Source: Candidatus Atribacteria bacterium 1244-E10-H5-B2 (lineage in GTDB: Bacteria; Atribacterota; JS1; SB-45; 34-128). From it: 7,975 nt of DNA. The notes beneath the pieces were generated by a model. That model was not told the origin of the DNA. It was given only the letters and a program-made list of their open reading frames with translations, and did no database searches. Location: positions 1 through 7,975 of the forward strand of contig NMQN01000075.1 in NCBI GenBank assembly GCA_003575245.1, written 5' to 3'. Every line of letters starts with the position of its first letter. The first letter of the stretch is position 1. The position numbers and the translations under genes are program-made. Shown in pieces: positions 1 through 5,641 of the stretch.

Positions 1-159
1 GATACAAAGTTTTCCAACTACCGGCCAGGCTAAAACAGGATGGGATCGATTACCCGCCCTGCCGGATATAATAATTTATCTAAATACCCCTAAATACCCC
101 CTAATTTTGCCTCTGGTGGTGTTTCTTTGCCTTACCCCTTACCTTTACCTTCAATATTG
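1..159. other. No supported gene; short tandem repeat
   Basis: This stretch follows the stop of the last minus-strand gene. I see no convincing start codon with a ribosome-binding site on either strand. It contains two exact adjacent copies of the 10-mer TAAATACCCC (81-90 and 91-100), followed by CCTA, which read as G-runs in the minus-strand transcript. Bases 30-66 are more GC-rich than the surroundings, so an unrelated segment could begin here. No terminator hairpin with a T-run is evident for the minus-strand transcript. Confidence 0.5.
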
Positions 160-387
160 CTATATCTGATATTTATGCTGACTTTGGTAAACGTCTTTTT
201 GTTTCTCCAGGGAAAGGGATTTCCAAAGTTTATTTATATTTCTTGCCTCTAACTTAGTTATCGAATATCCCTCAAAGATTTTTAGCAAAATTCTAATTTT
301 CATCAAATACTCGGTGTCTTCCCAGAAAATTTTAAGCATATCAGAAGTTTCTTTTTCAGTTTTAAGATAAAAAGGATCTAATGACAT
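160..387 (-). CDS. Small hypothetical protein (75 aa)
   Basis: I do not recognise this family. The 75-residue product is predicted from composition to be mostly alpha-helical and charged, with aromatic residues scattered through it (Phe6, Tyr7, Phe21, Trp22, Trp55), no cysteines and no membrane segment. The ATG is preceded on the minus strand by AAGGAAAGGAG about ten bases upstream, a strong ribosome-binding site that fixes the start. It begins 19 bases after the stop of the 68-aa gene and is surely co-transcribed with it. The stop lies at 160-162. An early-gene or accessory role in a phage-like element is only a contextual guess. Confidence 0.75.
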   Translation of the reverse strand: MSLDPFYLKTEKETSDMLKIFWEDTEYLMKIRILLKIFEGYSITKLEARNINKLWKSLSLEKQKDVYQSQHKYQI

Positions 388-406
388 AATTTTTTAACTC
401 CTTTCC

Positions 407-613
407 TTAAAGCAACATTTTATATTTTCTAAGATAATGAGCAAAATTATCTCTCATCTGTTCGATATCCTTCTTAGTTAAATTACAGTCGCATTCCCTT
501 TTAGCAATTTCGATTATTGTTTCAGAATCTAATTTTTTATCTTTTGTTTCAAACAAAGTCCTGTTATCTATTGTGATCAAGTGCCATACTTCAAATTTAT
601 TTCCTGTGATCAT
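407..613 (-). CDS. Small hypothetical protein (68 aa)
   Basis: This 68-aa protein has no family I recognise. It starts with a likely beta-rich stretch (FEVWHLITIDN, residues 7-17) and ends with a helical, charged half containing the pair Cys41-Asp-Cys43. With only two cysteines it is not a classical zinc finger. The ATG has the ribosome-binding site AAAGGAG about ten bases upstream. Its 5' leader is the most structured region of the window: two stable hairpins and one alternative hairpin lie between 645 and 773, ending roughly 15 bases before the ribosome-binding site. Expression of this gene and the 75-aa gene behind it may therefore be controlled at the RNA level. Confidence 0.75.
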   Translation of the reverse strand: MITGNKFEVWHLITIDNRTLFETKDKKLDSETIIEIAKRECDCNLTKKDIEQMRDNFAHYLRKYKMLL

Positions 614-644
614 AAGATTTTTTCTCCTTTCATTTTTTTAGAAT

Positions 645-773
645 CCCCAGTCAGATAGAAAAGACTGCCAAATTTATCTTAACTATCTGACCAGGGTAAC
701 CGGTCAGAGCGATTAGGAAAAGGAAGGCTATATTAGACCTTAAAGACCTAATCGTTATTTTGAATCTGACCGG
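645..773 (-). promoter_or_regulatory. Structured leader RNA with two mutually exclusive folds
   Basis: Read on the minus strand, arm 1 (773-765, CCGGTCAGA) pairs perfectly with arm 2 (708-700). A nested 8-bp stem (754-747 with 717-710) extends that helix. Arm 3 (696-683) then pairs with arm 4 (658-645) to give a 14-bp stem. Two of its pairs are G-U only in the minus-strand RNA and would be C-A mismatches on the other strand, so the minus transcript is the folding molecule. Arm 2 can instead pair with arm 3 (TCTGACC with GGTCAGA), which would break both main stems. This 1-2/3-4 versus 2-3 logic is typical of attenuators and riboswitches, but I recognise no known class. It sits in front of the 68-aa gene. 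Confidence 0.5.
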
Positions 774-832
774 GATATTGATTTTTTATCGTATATGTGC
801 TAAAATTAATTAAGTCTTGAATAGGCTTAAAA

Positions 833-996
833 TTATTTCTTTTTTTCTTCCGGAGCAATTTCTTTTTCTTCTGATTTGAGGAATAGGGATATATTAAAGG
901 TCGATGGCCTTATATCCTTTTTCCATCAGAGAAATTAGGTTGTAGCTCAATAAATTTTTCCAGTAATAGGGGGGTTTAATCGCTCCCCTGTTTCAT
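833..996 (-). pseudogene. Possible frameshifted small gene
   Basis: Eighteen bases after the 218-aa gene stops, an ATG (996-994) follows an AGGTG site. It reads only six codons (MKQGSD) before a stop. Removing one G from the GGGG run restores a frame whose peptide includes PPYYWKNLLSYNLISLMEKG and ends at 894. A second one-base shift near 910 leads into a frame ending NISLFLKSEEKEIAPEEKKK with a stop at 833-835. The stitched product would be about 53 aa. It looks protein-like, and its acidic/basic tail resembles the end of the preceding gene. Two shifts in such a short stretch mean a decayed gene, sequence errors or chance. A GGGG/CCCC inverted repeat overlaps the first shift. Confidence 0.27.
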
Positions 997-1018
997 TTTG
1001 AGCCAACACCTAAATAAT

Positions 1019-1675
1019 TTATTCTTCTTTTTTAGGCTCCGATTCGCTCTTGTCTAAGACCGTCAGCACCGCCTCTTTATAACTAACTTCAATCCCCTGG
1101 CTTTTGCGTTTTTCGATAAATTCCTCAACTTTTTTTTCATTCTCGGTTAACTCACTTCTATTTAAGACAATTTTTACAGCTTCCCGGTATTCTGTTTTCG
1201 GGTGTGATTCTAAATATTCTTCTACTTTTTTAAGATCTCCCTCTTGCTTTTCGATAGATTGCTTTTCTTCTTCGGTAAACTCTTTTTTAGTTTCCGGCTC
1301 AGTTCTATCAAGACAGGCCAGGACAGAATCGCGGTAACTTACGCCAGGATGTGATTCTTGATATTTTTCAACAATTTCTTGCTCTTTAGAAAATCTTTTT
1401 TCGTCATTAGTTTGTTCAGTCATTTTGGTTTTTTCTCCTTTCAATTTATTGATAGATTCTATTATTTTTTCTATATCAATACCCTTATGATCTGCACACT
1501 CGATTATTCTTTTTACATCTACCTCGGTTATATTTTTTAATTGATATACCATCTTTTCTTCACCTTCTTTCGTAATTACAGTTTTATACCCATTTACCCG
1601 GGTTAATTCCACATTTCTAATTTCTTGATTTGCATAACCATCAAAATCATAAATAATCTCTATTTTTTCAGGCAT
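1019..1675 (-). CDS. Repeat-containing acidic protein (218 aa), possibly with a nested start
   Basis: Residues 1-80 form a first domain with several likely beta strands and helices. Residues 98-210 hold three diverged copies of one unit: a helix ending in a His-Pro or Gly turn, then an S/EYR-or-K-E/D-A/S-V motif and a V/CLDR-type end (Tyr114, Tyr163 and Tyr199 are equivalent). The units are joined by charged linkers rich in Glu and Lys. The ATG at 1675 follows AAGGGGGG, which overlaps the stop of the 90-aa gene 12 bases upstream, so the two are an operon. A second ribosome-binding site, AAAGGAG, lies ahead of Met85 (1423-1421) and could yield a repeat-only product of 134 aa. Similar HP-x-x-SYxEA units occur in some phage head-assembly proteins, but that resemblance is from memory. 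The function is unknown. Confidence 0.8.
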   Translation of the reverse strand: MPEKIEIIYDFDGYANQEIRNVELTRVNGYKTVITKEGEEKMVYQLKNITEVDVKRIIECADHKGIDIEKIIESINKLKGEKTKMTEQTNDEKRFSKEQEIVEKYQESHPGVSYRDSVLACLDRTEPETKKEFTEEEKQSIEKQEGDLKKVEEYLESHPKTEYREAVKIVLNRSELTENEKKVEEFIEKRKSQGIEVSYKEAVLTVLDKSESEPKKEE

Positions 1676-1687
1676 AATTGACCCCCC

Positions 1688-1960
1688 TTATTTTCCGGAT
1701 TGTTTCCTTTTCCGATATTCAGATTCATTATATTTTTTATACTTCTTAGGATTCTTCTTGCGCCACTTCTTATCATAATCAGGATGATCTTTTTTAAACT
1801 TCTCAGCATATTCTATTTTTGATTTTCGATATTCCAGGTAACTATCGGGATCATCAATTATTAATCTTTTTATATGATTCCGCTTCGATTCCTGGATTCC
1901 CTTATTAACTAATTTCACTTTCATTTTAGAGCTAATATTCATTTCAGATATTTTTTTCAA
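1688..1960 (-). CDS. Lysine/tyrosine-rich basic protein (90 aa), TTG start
   Basis: This very basic protein has a C-terminal half dense in Lys, Tyr and Arg, including HPDYDKKWRKKNPKKYKKYN (residues 59-78). Such K-x-x-NP-x-K-x-K-x-Y spacers often precede HNH nucleases or accompany nucleic-acid-binding phage proteins. No HNH or zinc motif follows here and there are no cysteines. The start is a TTG at 1960-1958, chosen because AAAGGTGAT lies about seven bases upstream. The first ATG (codon 7) would be too far from that site. It is followed after 12 bases by the 218-aa gene. It probably binds DNA or RNA non-specifically, judging by charge alone. Confidence 0.68.
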   Translation of the reverse strand: MKKISEMNISSKMKVKLVNKGIQESKRNHIKRLIIDDPDSYLEYRKSKIEYAEKFKKDHPDYDKKWRKKNPKKYKKYNESEYRKRKQSGK

Positions 1961-2012
1961 AATTCAATCACCTTTCTCTATTTGATAATTCCTCTAAAAT
2001 CTGTTAGTATTC

Positions 2013-2047
2013 AAAAAGCCCCTATAAACGTTAGGGTATATTTTTTT
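2013..2047. terminator. Bidirectional intrinsic terminator candidate
   Basis: A small hairpin (CCCTA 2020-2024 pairing with TAGGG 2032-2036, 7-base loop) is flanked by A5 at 2013-2017 and T7 at 2041-2047. Minus-strand RNA reads hairpin, GC, then UUUUUG. Plus-strand RNA reads hairpin, UAUA, then a U-run. It would end the minus transcript that carries the 82-aa and 49-aa genes before the 90-aa gene begins. The stem has only five pairs, so efficiency is uncertain. Confidence 0.5.
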
Positions 2048-2050
2048 AAG

Positions 2051-2093
2051 AAGGGAATTTCGATCTCTCCGGTTCGGATTCCCTTTTTATTTT
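2051..2093 (+). terminator. Plus-oriented terminator hairpin
   Basis: AAGGGAAT (2051-2058) pairs with ATTCCCTT (2078-2085) and is followed on the plus strand by a T-rich run (TTTTTATTTT, ending about 2093). By form it stops plus-strand transcription, although no plus-strand gene is supportable upstream. With the adjacent bidirectional hairpin it may insulate the repeat array from read-through, or terminate an unseen plus-strand RNA. Confidence 0.5.
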
Positions 2094-2098
2094 CAACA

Positions 2099-2267
2099 AA
2101 AAAACGCCATTAAGAGATCTGTTTTTCCACTCCTAACAGCGTCATTAACGCTATACTTTCTAATAATCTAACAGCACCATCAGCGCTATAATAATTATTA
2201 AATAGTGTTAGTTTTTTATTAACAATATTTAATTTTTTTACTTGTGATAGCGTCATCAATACTATGA
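2099..2267. repeat. Degenerate iteron/operator-like array
   Basis: Copies of an imperfect palindrome start at 2134 (TAACAGCGTCATTAACGCTA), 2169 (TAACAGCACCATCAGCGCTA) and 2245 (TGATAGCGTCATCAATACTA), each about 21-23 bases long. Weaker relatives lie around 2105 (CGCCATTAA) and 2217 (TATTAACAATAT), so equivalent positions fall every 35, 35, 39 and 37 bases. Half-sites fit TRAYAGCR-7-YRCTAT. The TGATAGC core recurs beside the winged-helix gene at 7324-7412. The spacing is not a multiple of three, which argues for DNA sites, not protein repeats. A TTG-initiated 68-codon frame (2316-2110) runs through the array and is probably fortuitous. Apart from this array and the terminators, the 2041-2352 gap holds nothing I can support. 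Confidence 0.55.
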
Positions 2268-2352
2268 CAACAATTATTCTGATATCTATAATATCAAAAA
2301 GTAATCTTTTATTCAAGTTTTTATTTTTCTTCCTGGATCTACCATAATTTTT

Positions 2353-2601
2353 TTATTTTTTATATATCTCTTTTAAATTTTTATTAGCCTCATTAACTCC
2401 CCTGACAAAATTATCCCACTCATCAAATTTAAAGCCACAAGAGGCCGAAACGTCTAAACTTGCAATATAAAGACCTATCTCGTCTTTTTCCAGTTCGCAA
2501 CCTATCGCCAGGGATTCCCCGATCTTAGTTTCTGATAATAAAGTTTGTTTATCTTTTCCAAAGACTTTTACAATTCCCTTAAATTTCCTTATATTTTTCA
2601 T
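2353..2601 (-). CDS. Small hypothetical protein (82 aa)
   Basis: I do not recognise the family. The protein has a basic start, alternating hydrophobic residues suggesting beta strands in its middle (IGLYIASLDVSASCGFKF, residues 42-59), and a helical end centred on WDNFVRGVNEANKNLKEIY. That looks like a compact alpha/beta fold with no signal peptide or membrane segment. AAGGAG lies about 13 bases before the ATG and just past the stop of the 49-aa gene, only 25 bases away, so the two are co-transcribed. It is the last gene before the repeat array and the terminator at 2013-2047. The conserved aromatic helix at the end could be a partner-binding surface, which is speculation. Confidence 0.75.
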   Translation of the reverse strand: MKNIRKFKGIVKVFGKDKQTLLSETKIGESLAIGCELEKDEIGLYIASLDVSASCGFKFDEWDNFVRGVNEANKNLKEIYKK

Positions 2602-2626
2602 AATAATTTTTTAATCTCCTTCCTAA

Positions 2627-2776
2627 TCACCATATCCGCCGGATTAATTTTCTACCTATAATTTTATTCTTGACTCTCCTGGCCAACTTTTTAGGATCTC
2701 CGCTTGTAATAACCCGGACATCATTAGCTTGCCTGGCCAGTTTATAAAGAAAGCTAACTGCTTTAGTCATTTTCAT
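2627..2776 (-). CDS. Small basic mobile-element protein (49 aa)
   Basis: This short, strongly basic helical protein reads MKMTKAVSFLYKLARQANDV at its start, followed by a central ITSGDPKKLARRVKNKIIGR. Small proteins built on A-R-x-A-N-D and S-G-D-P-K-K-x-x-R-R-x-K-N-K are common as hypothetical genes in phages and integrated elements, so I consider it real despite its length. That recollection of a family is from memory and no function is known to me. GGGGGTGATTAATCAA precedes the first ATG, an excellent match to the 16S 3' end. A second in-frame ATG two codons later is less well spaced. A 12-bp hairpin (2807-2845) sits directly upstream, and the 82-aa gene follows after 25 bases. Confidence 0.75.
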   Translation of the reverse strand: MKMTKAVSFLYKLARQANDVRVITSGDPKKLARRVKNKIIGRKLIRRIW

Positions 2777-2806
2777 TTGATTAATCACCCCCTTTTTTAA
2801 AATAGT

Positions 2807-2845
2807 CCTGCTCCCCGGGAACGCATAAAAAGACCGGAGAGCAGG
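2807..2845 (-). promoter_or_regulatory. GC-rich leader hairpin before the 49-aa gene
   Basis: In minus-strand RNA, CCTGCTCTCCGG (2845-2834) pairs with CCGGGGAGCAGG (2818-2807) over 12 bp with a 15-base loop. The single non-Watson-Crick position is a U-G wobble in this strand but an A-C mismatch on the other, which favours the minus transcript as the functional molecule. It is followed by ACTATTTTAAAA, a poor U-run, so it is either a weak terminator for the upstream basic-protein gene or an mRNA processing or stability element. Confidence 0.55.
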
Positions 2846-2899
2846 GGACCGGCAATCCGAGAAAAGTTACTGAACGAAACCCGGACCACCGGGATATTT

Positions 2900-3148
2900 T
2901 TAATAACCTCTTTTACTATTCCGGAATACCGCTCTATGATCATCAGGAATAAATTTTTTATATTTTTCTCTTTCCCGGTAATCTCGGGAATCCTCTTTTT
3001 CCTTAATAATTTTCTCGATAGATTTTAAAGCTATTAAATATTTAGATCTTTCGCTTTCGGTTAAACTTTCTTTTCTTTTCAATTCCCATATATAGAAAGC
3101 TCGGGTCTGTTTTAAACTTTTTAATTTTATATTATTGATTCTTTTCAT
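2900..3148 (-). CDS. Basic helical hypothetical protein (82 aa)
   Basis: This highly charged protein has two likely helices (residues 10-26 and about 30-52) with heptad-like spacing of Leu, Ile and Tyr. Its Arg/Lys-rich tail contains DYREREKYKKFIPDDHRAVF. There are no cysteines and no membrane segment. The ATG at 3148 follows AAGAGGAT by about ten bases, and the gene begins 28 bases after the zinc-ribbon gene ends. A GC-rich hairpin (2845-2807) lies about 55 bases past its stop. The helix-plus-basic-tail layout would suit a nucleic-acid-binding or terminase-accessory protein, but nothing in the sequence proves this. Confidence 0.72.
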   Translation of the reverse strand: MKRINNIKLKSLKQTRAFYIWELKRKESLTESERSKYLIALKSIEKIIKEKEDSRDYREREKYKKFIPDDHRAVFRNSKRGY

Positions 3149-3176
3149 TTAACCGATTATCCTCTTAAAATCGATT

Positions 3177-3344
3177 TTAAGTTACTTTCTGAGCCTGCCT
3201 CTTGCTTTTTCTAAAAAATACCCTCTTTGATCCCGAAAAATTACATCTCCGGCACCAGAAAACAACAGGTGTTTCTTTTCTACTAACTAAAATATTTGCG
3301 CTATCACATTTAGGACAACGAGGTTTTTCCTTTTTTATTCTCAT
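3177..3344 (-). CDS. Zinc-ribbon protein (55 aa)
   Basis: The product begins MRIKKEKPRCPKCDSANILV and later has FWCRRCNFSG, giving two Cys-x2-Cys knuckles (Cys10/Cys13 and Cys31/Cys34) separated by 17 residues. This is the arrangement of a zinc ribbon that binds one structural Zn ion. The chain is very basic at both ends, so contact with DNA or RNA, or with a polymerase or terminase complex, is plausible. AAAAGGAGAT lies seven to eight bases before the ATG and fixes the start. It is the first gene after the terminase and has its own candidate promoter in the 73-base gap (3388-3416). The basic 82-aa gene follows after 28 bases. Zinc-ribbon mini-proteins are common in phages as transcription or replication accessories. 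The exact role is unknown. Confidence 0.82.
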   Translation of the reverse strand: MRIKKEKPRCPKCDSANILVSRKETPVVFWCRRCNFSGSKRVFFRKSKRQAQKVT

Positions 3345-3387
3345 AGAATTAATCTCCTTTTACACACATATTGATATTTGCATATAT

Positions 3388-3416
3388 ACCTTAACATATC
3401 AATAAATTATTGTCAA
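3388..3416 (-). promoter_or_regulatory. Sigma70-type promoter candidate for the zinc-ribbon operon
   Basis: On the minus strand a perfect TTGACA (3416-3411) is followed 17 bases later by TAAGGT (3393-3388), with TATATA a few bases further on. The -35 box overlaps no coding sequence and lies immediately past the terminase stop (3420-3418). The -10 keeps only the first T, the A and the final T of the consensus, so strength is uncertain. It would let the small-gene block be expressed separately from the terminase. Confidence 0.5.
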
Positions 3417-3417
3417 A

Positions 3418-5112
3418 TTACCAGTCTCCCCTGGGAGTAGAGCCACTTGCGCCTCCCCAATCCTCACCGGCCTCTGATCCCATTTCCTCATCATACTGAG
3501 CGGATAACCGCTTACTCCTGCCCATTCTCATATCAGCTCTTACGTTATCGCTCATATCATCGAGTAATTTTGTAGTATCCTCTTGTTTCTCTTCCCTGGT
3601 AGCCTCATAAATAGATCCGGAAACAGCGTCTATTTCGTCAGCGTGGCCTTCCGGTCCTCTCTCGTGATAAATAGTTAATTGATTCGATCTACCATAAACA
3701 GCGATAGTATTTTTTAAACCGGCTTTCAGGTCCGGCCGGTCCGGTAATTGTAATCTATCTTGAATCATTTTAGATTTTAAATTGACAAATACAACGGATA
3801 GAGAAGGCCTGATCAGGATTTCTAAATTAATCTTTTTAAAGGAATTTTCAACATATCCTTTGCTATATCTATCTATTGAGGCCTCGTTTAGATGATAGGT
3901 TTTAGCAAGTATTTCGATATCATTTAAGATAATATCGAGGTCCTTTGTTTCCCAGGATCTAACAACATCAACAATCGCTATATCCCCTTCTTTATGTGAT
4001 ATAGCCAAAGCAAAGCGATCCCGGCCACTAAGGCCGGATTGGTCCAGGCCCAGGGAATATTTATATTCTGATTTATAGGTCAGATCTCCACCCAGGATAA
4101 AAGGTTTTTGCATTAGTTCAAAATTGAAAAAGGCTTCCAGTTTTTCGCTAAACTCAGCCTGAAATTCCCTTTTCCAGTTATTAACATCCCTGGCCTTTTC
4201 TTTATTTAAAAATTTTTGCGGTATCTCCGGATTGACAAAACGAGTATTCGCTTGGATAGTTAAACGTTCTTCAATCCGAAAACCCTCATCAAAAAAGTTA
4301 AAAAATAATCCCTGCTTAGCGCCAGCGGTAGAGATCAGGAAAAGTTTATTAAATTCAAATTGGGATTGTCGAGGTCTCAGGCTATTAAAAATCGTTTCAT
4401 CCTGTTTAACTCCCTCGAGTTTAAAGAAGGCAATTTCATCCATTATCAAAACACAGATAGGGATTCCCCTGAGTGCGGTAGAAGTGCAGGGACTCGATAT
4501 AATTTTTACGCTATTTTTAAGGGTCAATTCAAGCTCGGTAGATTTCTTCTCTAATCGCTTTAATACCGGGGAATTTCTTAACATCCTCAGACAGTTTTTT
4601 CCGATTATCTGCTTAGCCTGGAGTTCCCGGGTCGCTATGATCACTACATAAGGATTTTCGCCTTTAGATACTTCTTTTTTCCACTTATCCCTGGTAGCCT
4701 CATATAAAGCACAAATCGAAACGAGAAAAGATTTCCCGGCCCGAGCACCTAAACAGGCAATCAATTCTAATTTTTCCCTTCCGGGAATATATTTCCCCTT
4801 ACTTTTAGTCAGGATCTTAAATATTTTTAGTTCTTTTTTGTCAAGAGGTAGGCCATATAAGGCTTTTAGAATAATTAACTGGACCGGCCTTTTTTCAAAG
4901 GATAGACCTAAATAATCGGGATCGGTAGCAAATTCAATTATATTTATTTTTTGTAGTCTCTTCTTAGCCTCTCGATATTTGATAGCCTCTGCTTTAGCTT
5001 CTTCCGGAGTTTTTTCTCTATCCCCTCGTTTTAGATTAGCCAAGCGCCTGGCCTCAGATTCCGGAGTATTACCCCGGTAAGATTCCGGAGTTCTTTTTTT
5101 AACATAAGGCAT
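3418..5112 (-). CDS. terL: Phage terminase large subunit
   Basis: The 564-aa protein is a DNA-packaging motor with the standard two-domain layout. The ATPase has a Walker A motif G122-ARAGK-S128, Walker B with VLIMDE (Asp225, Glu226) and the coupling motif STA at 261-263. The RNase H-like nuclease has its expected acidic residues at Asp357 (GLDQSG), Asp414 (ASIDRY) and Asp492/Asp495 (HADEID). Length and spacing are normal, so the protein should be active. Residues 1-55 are basic and the last 60 are acidic and glycine-rich, probably tails contacting the small subunit or portal. The ATG follows AGGTGGTGAT, which overlaps the stop of the 45-aa membrane protein, so translation is probably coupled. 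Unusually, no portal gene follows and no recognisable small terminase precedes it. Confidence 0.93.
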   Translation of the reverse strand: MPYVKKRTPESYRGNTPESEARRLANLKRGDREKTPEEAKAEAIKYREAKKRLQKINIIEFATDPDYLGLSFEKRPVQLIILKALYGLPLDKKELKIFKILTKSKGKYIPGREKLELIACLGARAGKSFLVSICALYEATRDKWKKEVSKGENPYVVIIATRELQAKQIIGKNCLRMLRNSPVLKRLEKKSTELELTLKNSVKIISSPCTSTALRGIPICVLIMDEIAFFKLEGVKQDETIFNSLRPRQSQFEFNKLFLISTAGAKQGLFFNFFDEGFRIEERLTIQANTRFVNPEIPQKFLNKEKARDVNNWKREFQAEFSEKLEAFFNFELMQKPFILGGDLTYKSEYKYSLGLDQSGLSGRDRFALAISHKEGDIAIVDVVRSWETKDLDIILNDIEILAKTYHLNEASIDRYSKGYVENSFKKINLEILIRPSLSVVFVNLKSKMIQDRLQLPDRPDLKAGLKNTIAVYGRSNQLTIYHERGPEGHADEIDAVSGSIYEATREEKQEDTTKLLDDMSDNVRADMRMGRSKRLSAQYDEEMGSEAGEDWGGASGSTPRGDW

Positions 5113-5116
5113 AATA

Positions 5117-5254
5117 TCACCACCTAAATCTACCTGATTTTTTTCTTATAAGATTCTTCTGTTTCCTGGTCAGTTTCTCCGGCTTTTCAAAAAATATTAT
5201 ATAAATTACCTCACCTATAAACAGTATAAAAATAACCCATAAGAAATATATCAT
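5117..5254 (-). CDS. Small single-pass membrane protein (45 aa)
   Basis: The product starts MIYFLWVIFILFIGEVIYII, an almost continuous hydrophobic helix (residues 2-22). A strongly basic tail follows, with nine Lys and four Arg among residues 24-44. By the positive-inside rule the tail should stay in the cytoplasm. AGGGGGT lies about ten bases before the ATG. The TGA falls inside the ribosome-binding site of the terminase, only four bases from its start. Small one-helix proteins are used by phages as holins, antiholins, spanin-like parts or membrane anchors. The position next to the terminase fits but does not decide among them. A single Glu (Glu15) within the helix is unusual. Confidence 0.72.
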   Translation of the reverse strand: MIYFLWVIFILFIGEVIYIIFFEKPEKLTRKQKNLIRKKSGRFRW

Positions 5255-5285
5255 TTTTAATTTACCCCCTAATCTGTTAAAATTA

Positions 5286-5371
5286 GAGGAGCCGGAGAAG
5301 ATCCTAAAAGTTAAAATTGTTTTTACAGGTTACGATATTTTAACCGGCAGGATCTTCTCCTGTCCTCTTTT
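5286..5371. terminator. Long intergenic hairpin, plus-oriented T-run
   Basis: Nested perfect stems: GAGGA (5286-5290) with TCCTC (5363-5367), the 12-mer at 5294-5305 with 5349-5360, and GTTAAAAT (5310-5317) with ATTTTAAC (5337-5344), enclosing a 19-base loop. On the plus strand it is followed by TTTTATTTTATT, the form of an intrinsic terminator. On the minus strand, where the genes lie, it sits between the 88-aa gene and the membrane-protein gene, just upstream of the latter's ribosome-binding site, and has no U-run. It may block opposing transcription or act as an RNase III-type processing site in the polycistronic message. Confidence 0.55.
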
Positions 5372-5374
5372 ATT

Positions 5375-5641
5375 TTATTCTTCCGGCAATTTTATTCTCT
5401 TGGCGTTCGGGCTCCAGGTAAAACCCTCTTCCGATAACTGCTTTCTAACTTTTACGATATCCGGATATTGCTCTTTTACAACGTTACCGGCCAAAGAATC
5501 GGCAAAAACAGAGGTCAAAGTAAACCCCTTTTCTTCCAGGCTCTTTATTAATTCTTCCACTTCCCCAGGCTTTAACATCGTGCATAAAATCTCTAATTTA
5601 TACATCTCATCATCAAAACTAAGTTCTGTAAATTGTCTCAT
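5375..5641 (-). CDS. Small hypothetical protein (88 aa)
   Basis: I do not recognise the family. The protein has helical segments around residues 10-35 (DDEMYKLEILCTMLKPGEVE, then ELIKSLEEKGF) and again at 58-72, then ends EEGFTWSPNAKRIKLPEE. It is acidic overall, soluble and contains one cysteine. GGGAGGA lies about nine bases before the ATG and is a strong ribosome-binding site. It heads the block with the membrane protein and terminase, separated from the first by the long hairpin at 5286-5371. Its position ahead of the terminase would suit a small terminase subunit, but I see no helix-turn-helix or assembly domain to back this. Confidence 0.73.
   Translation of the reverse strand: MRQFTELSFDDEMYKLEILCTMLKPGEVEELIKSLEEKGFTLTSVFADSLAGNVVKEQYPDIVKVRKQLSEEGFTWSPNAKRIKLPEE

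Noticed and set aside
2..169. A 55-codon open frame on the plus strand at the window start
   Set aside because: It has no visible start, a hydrophobic low-complexity translation in its second half and overlaps the end of a well-supported minus-strand gene.
641..790. A tRNA or other standard structural RNA in the structured region
   Set aside because: No cloverleaf spacing, T-loop motif or CCA-like end could be found on either strand.
1104..1540. Plus-strand frames rich in Ser and Phe opposite the 218-aa gene
   Set aside because: Composition is what one expects from the complement of a Glu/Lys-rich gene. No start signals were seen.
2099..2267. Regularly spaced repeats as a CRISPR array
   Set aside because: The repeats are too degenerate, the unit-to-unit distance of 35-39 bp leaves only about 15 bp between units, and no cas genes are present.
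2110..2316. A 68-codon minus-strand frame with a TTG start
   Set aside because: Its 3' half consists of the operator-like repeats, whose 35-39 bp spacing does not respect codons. The ribosome-binding site is weak and 12 bases away.
4232..4651. Long plus-strand frames antisense to the terminase
   Set aside because: They are shadows of a highly conserved coding region, with no ribosome-binding site or recognisable protein.
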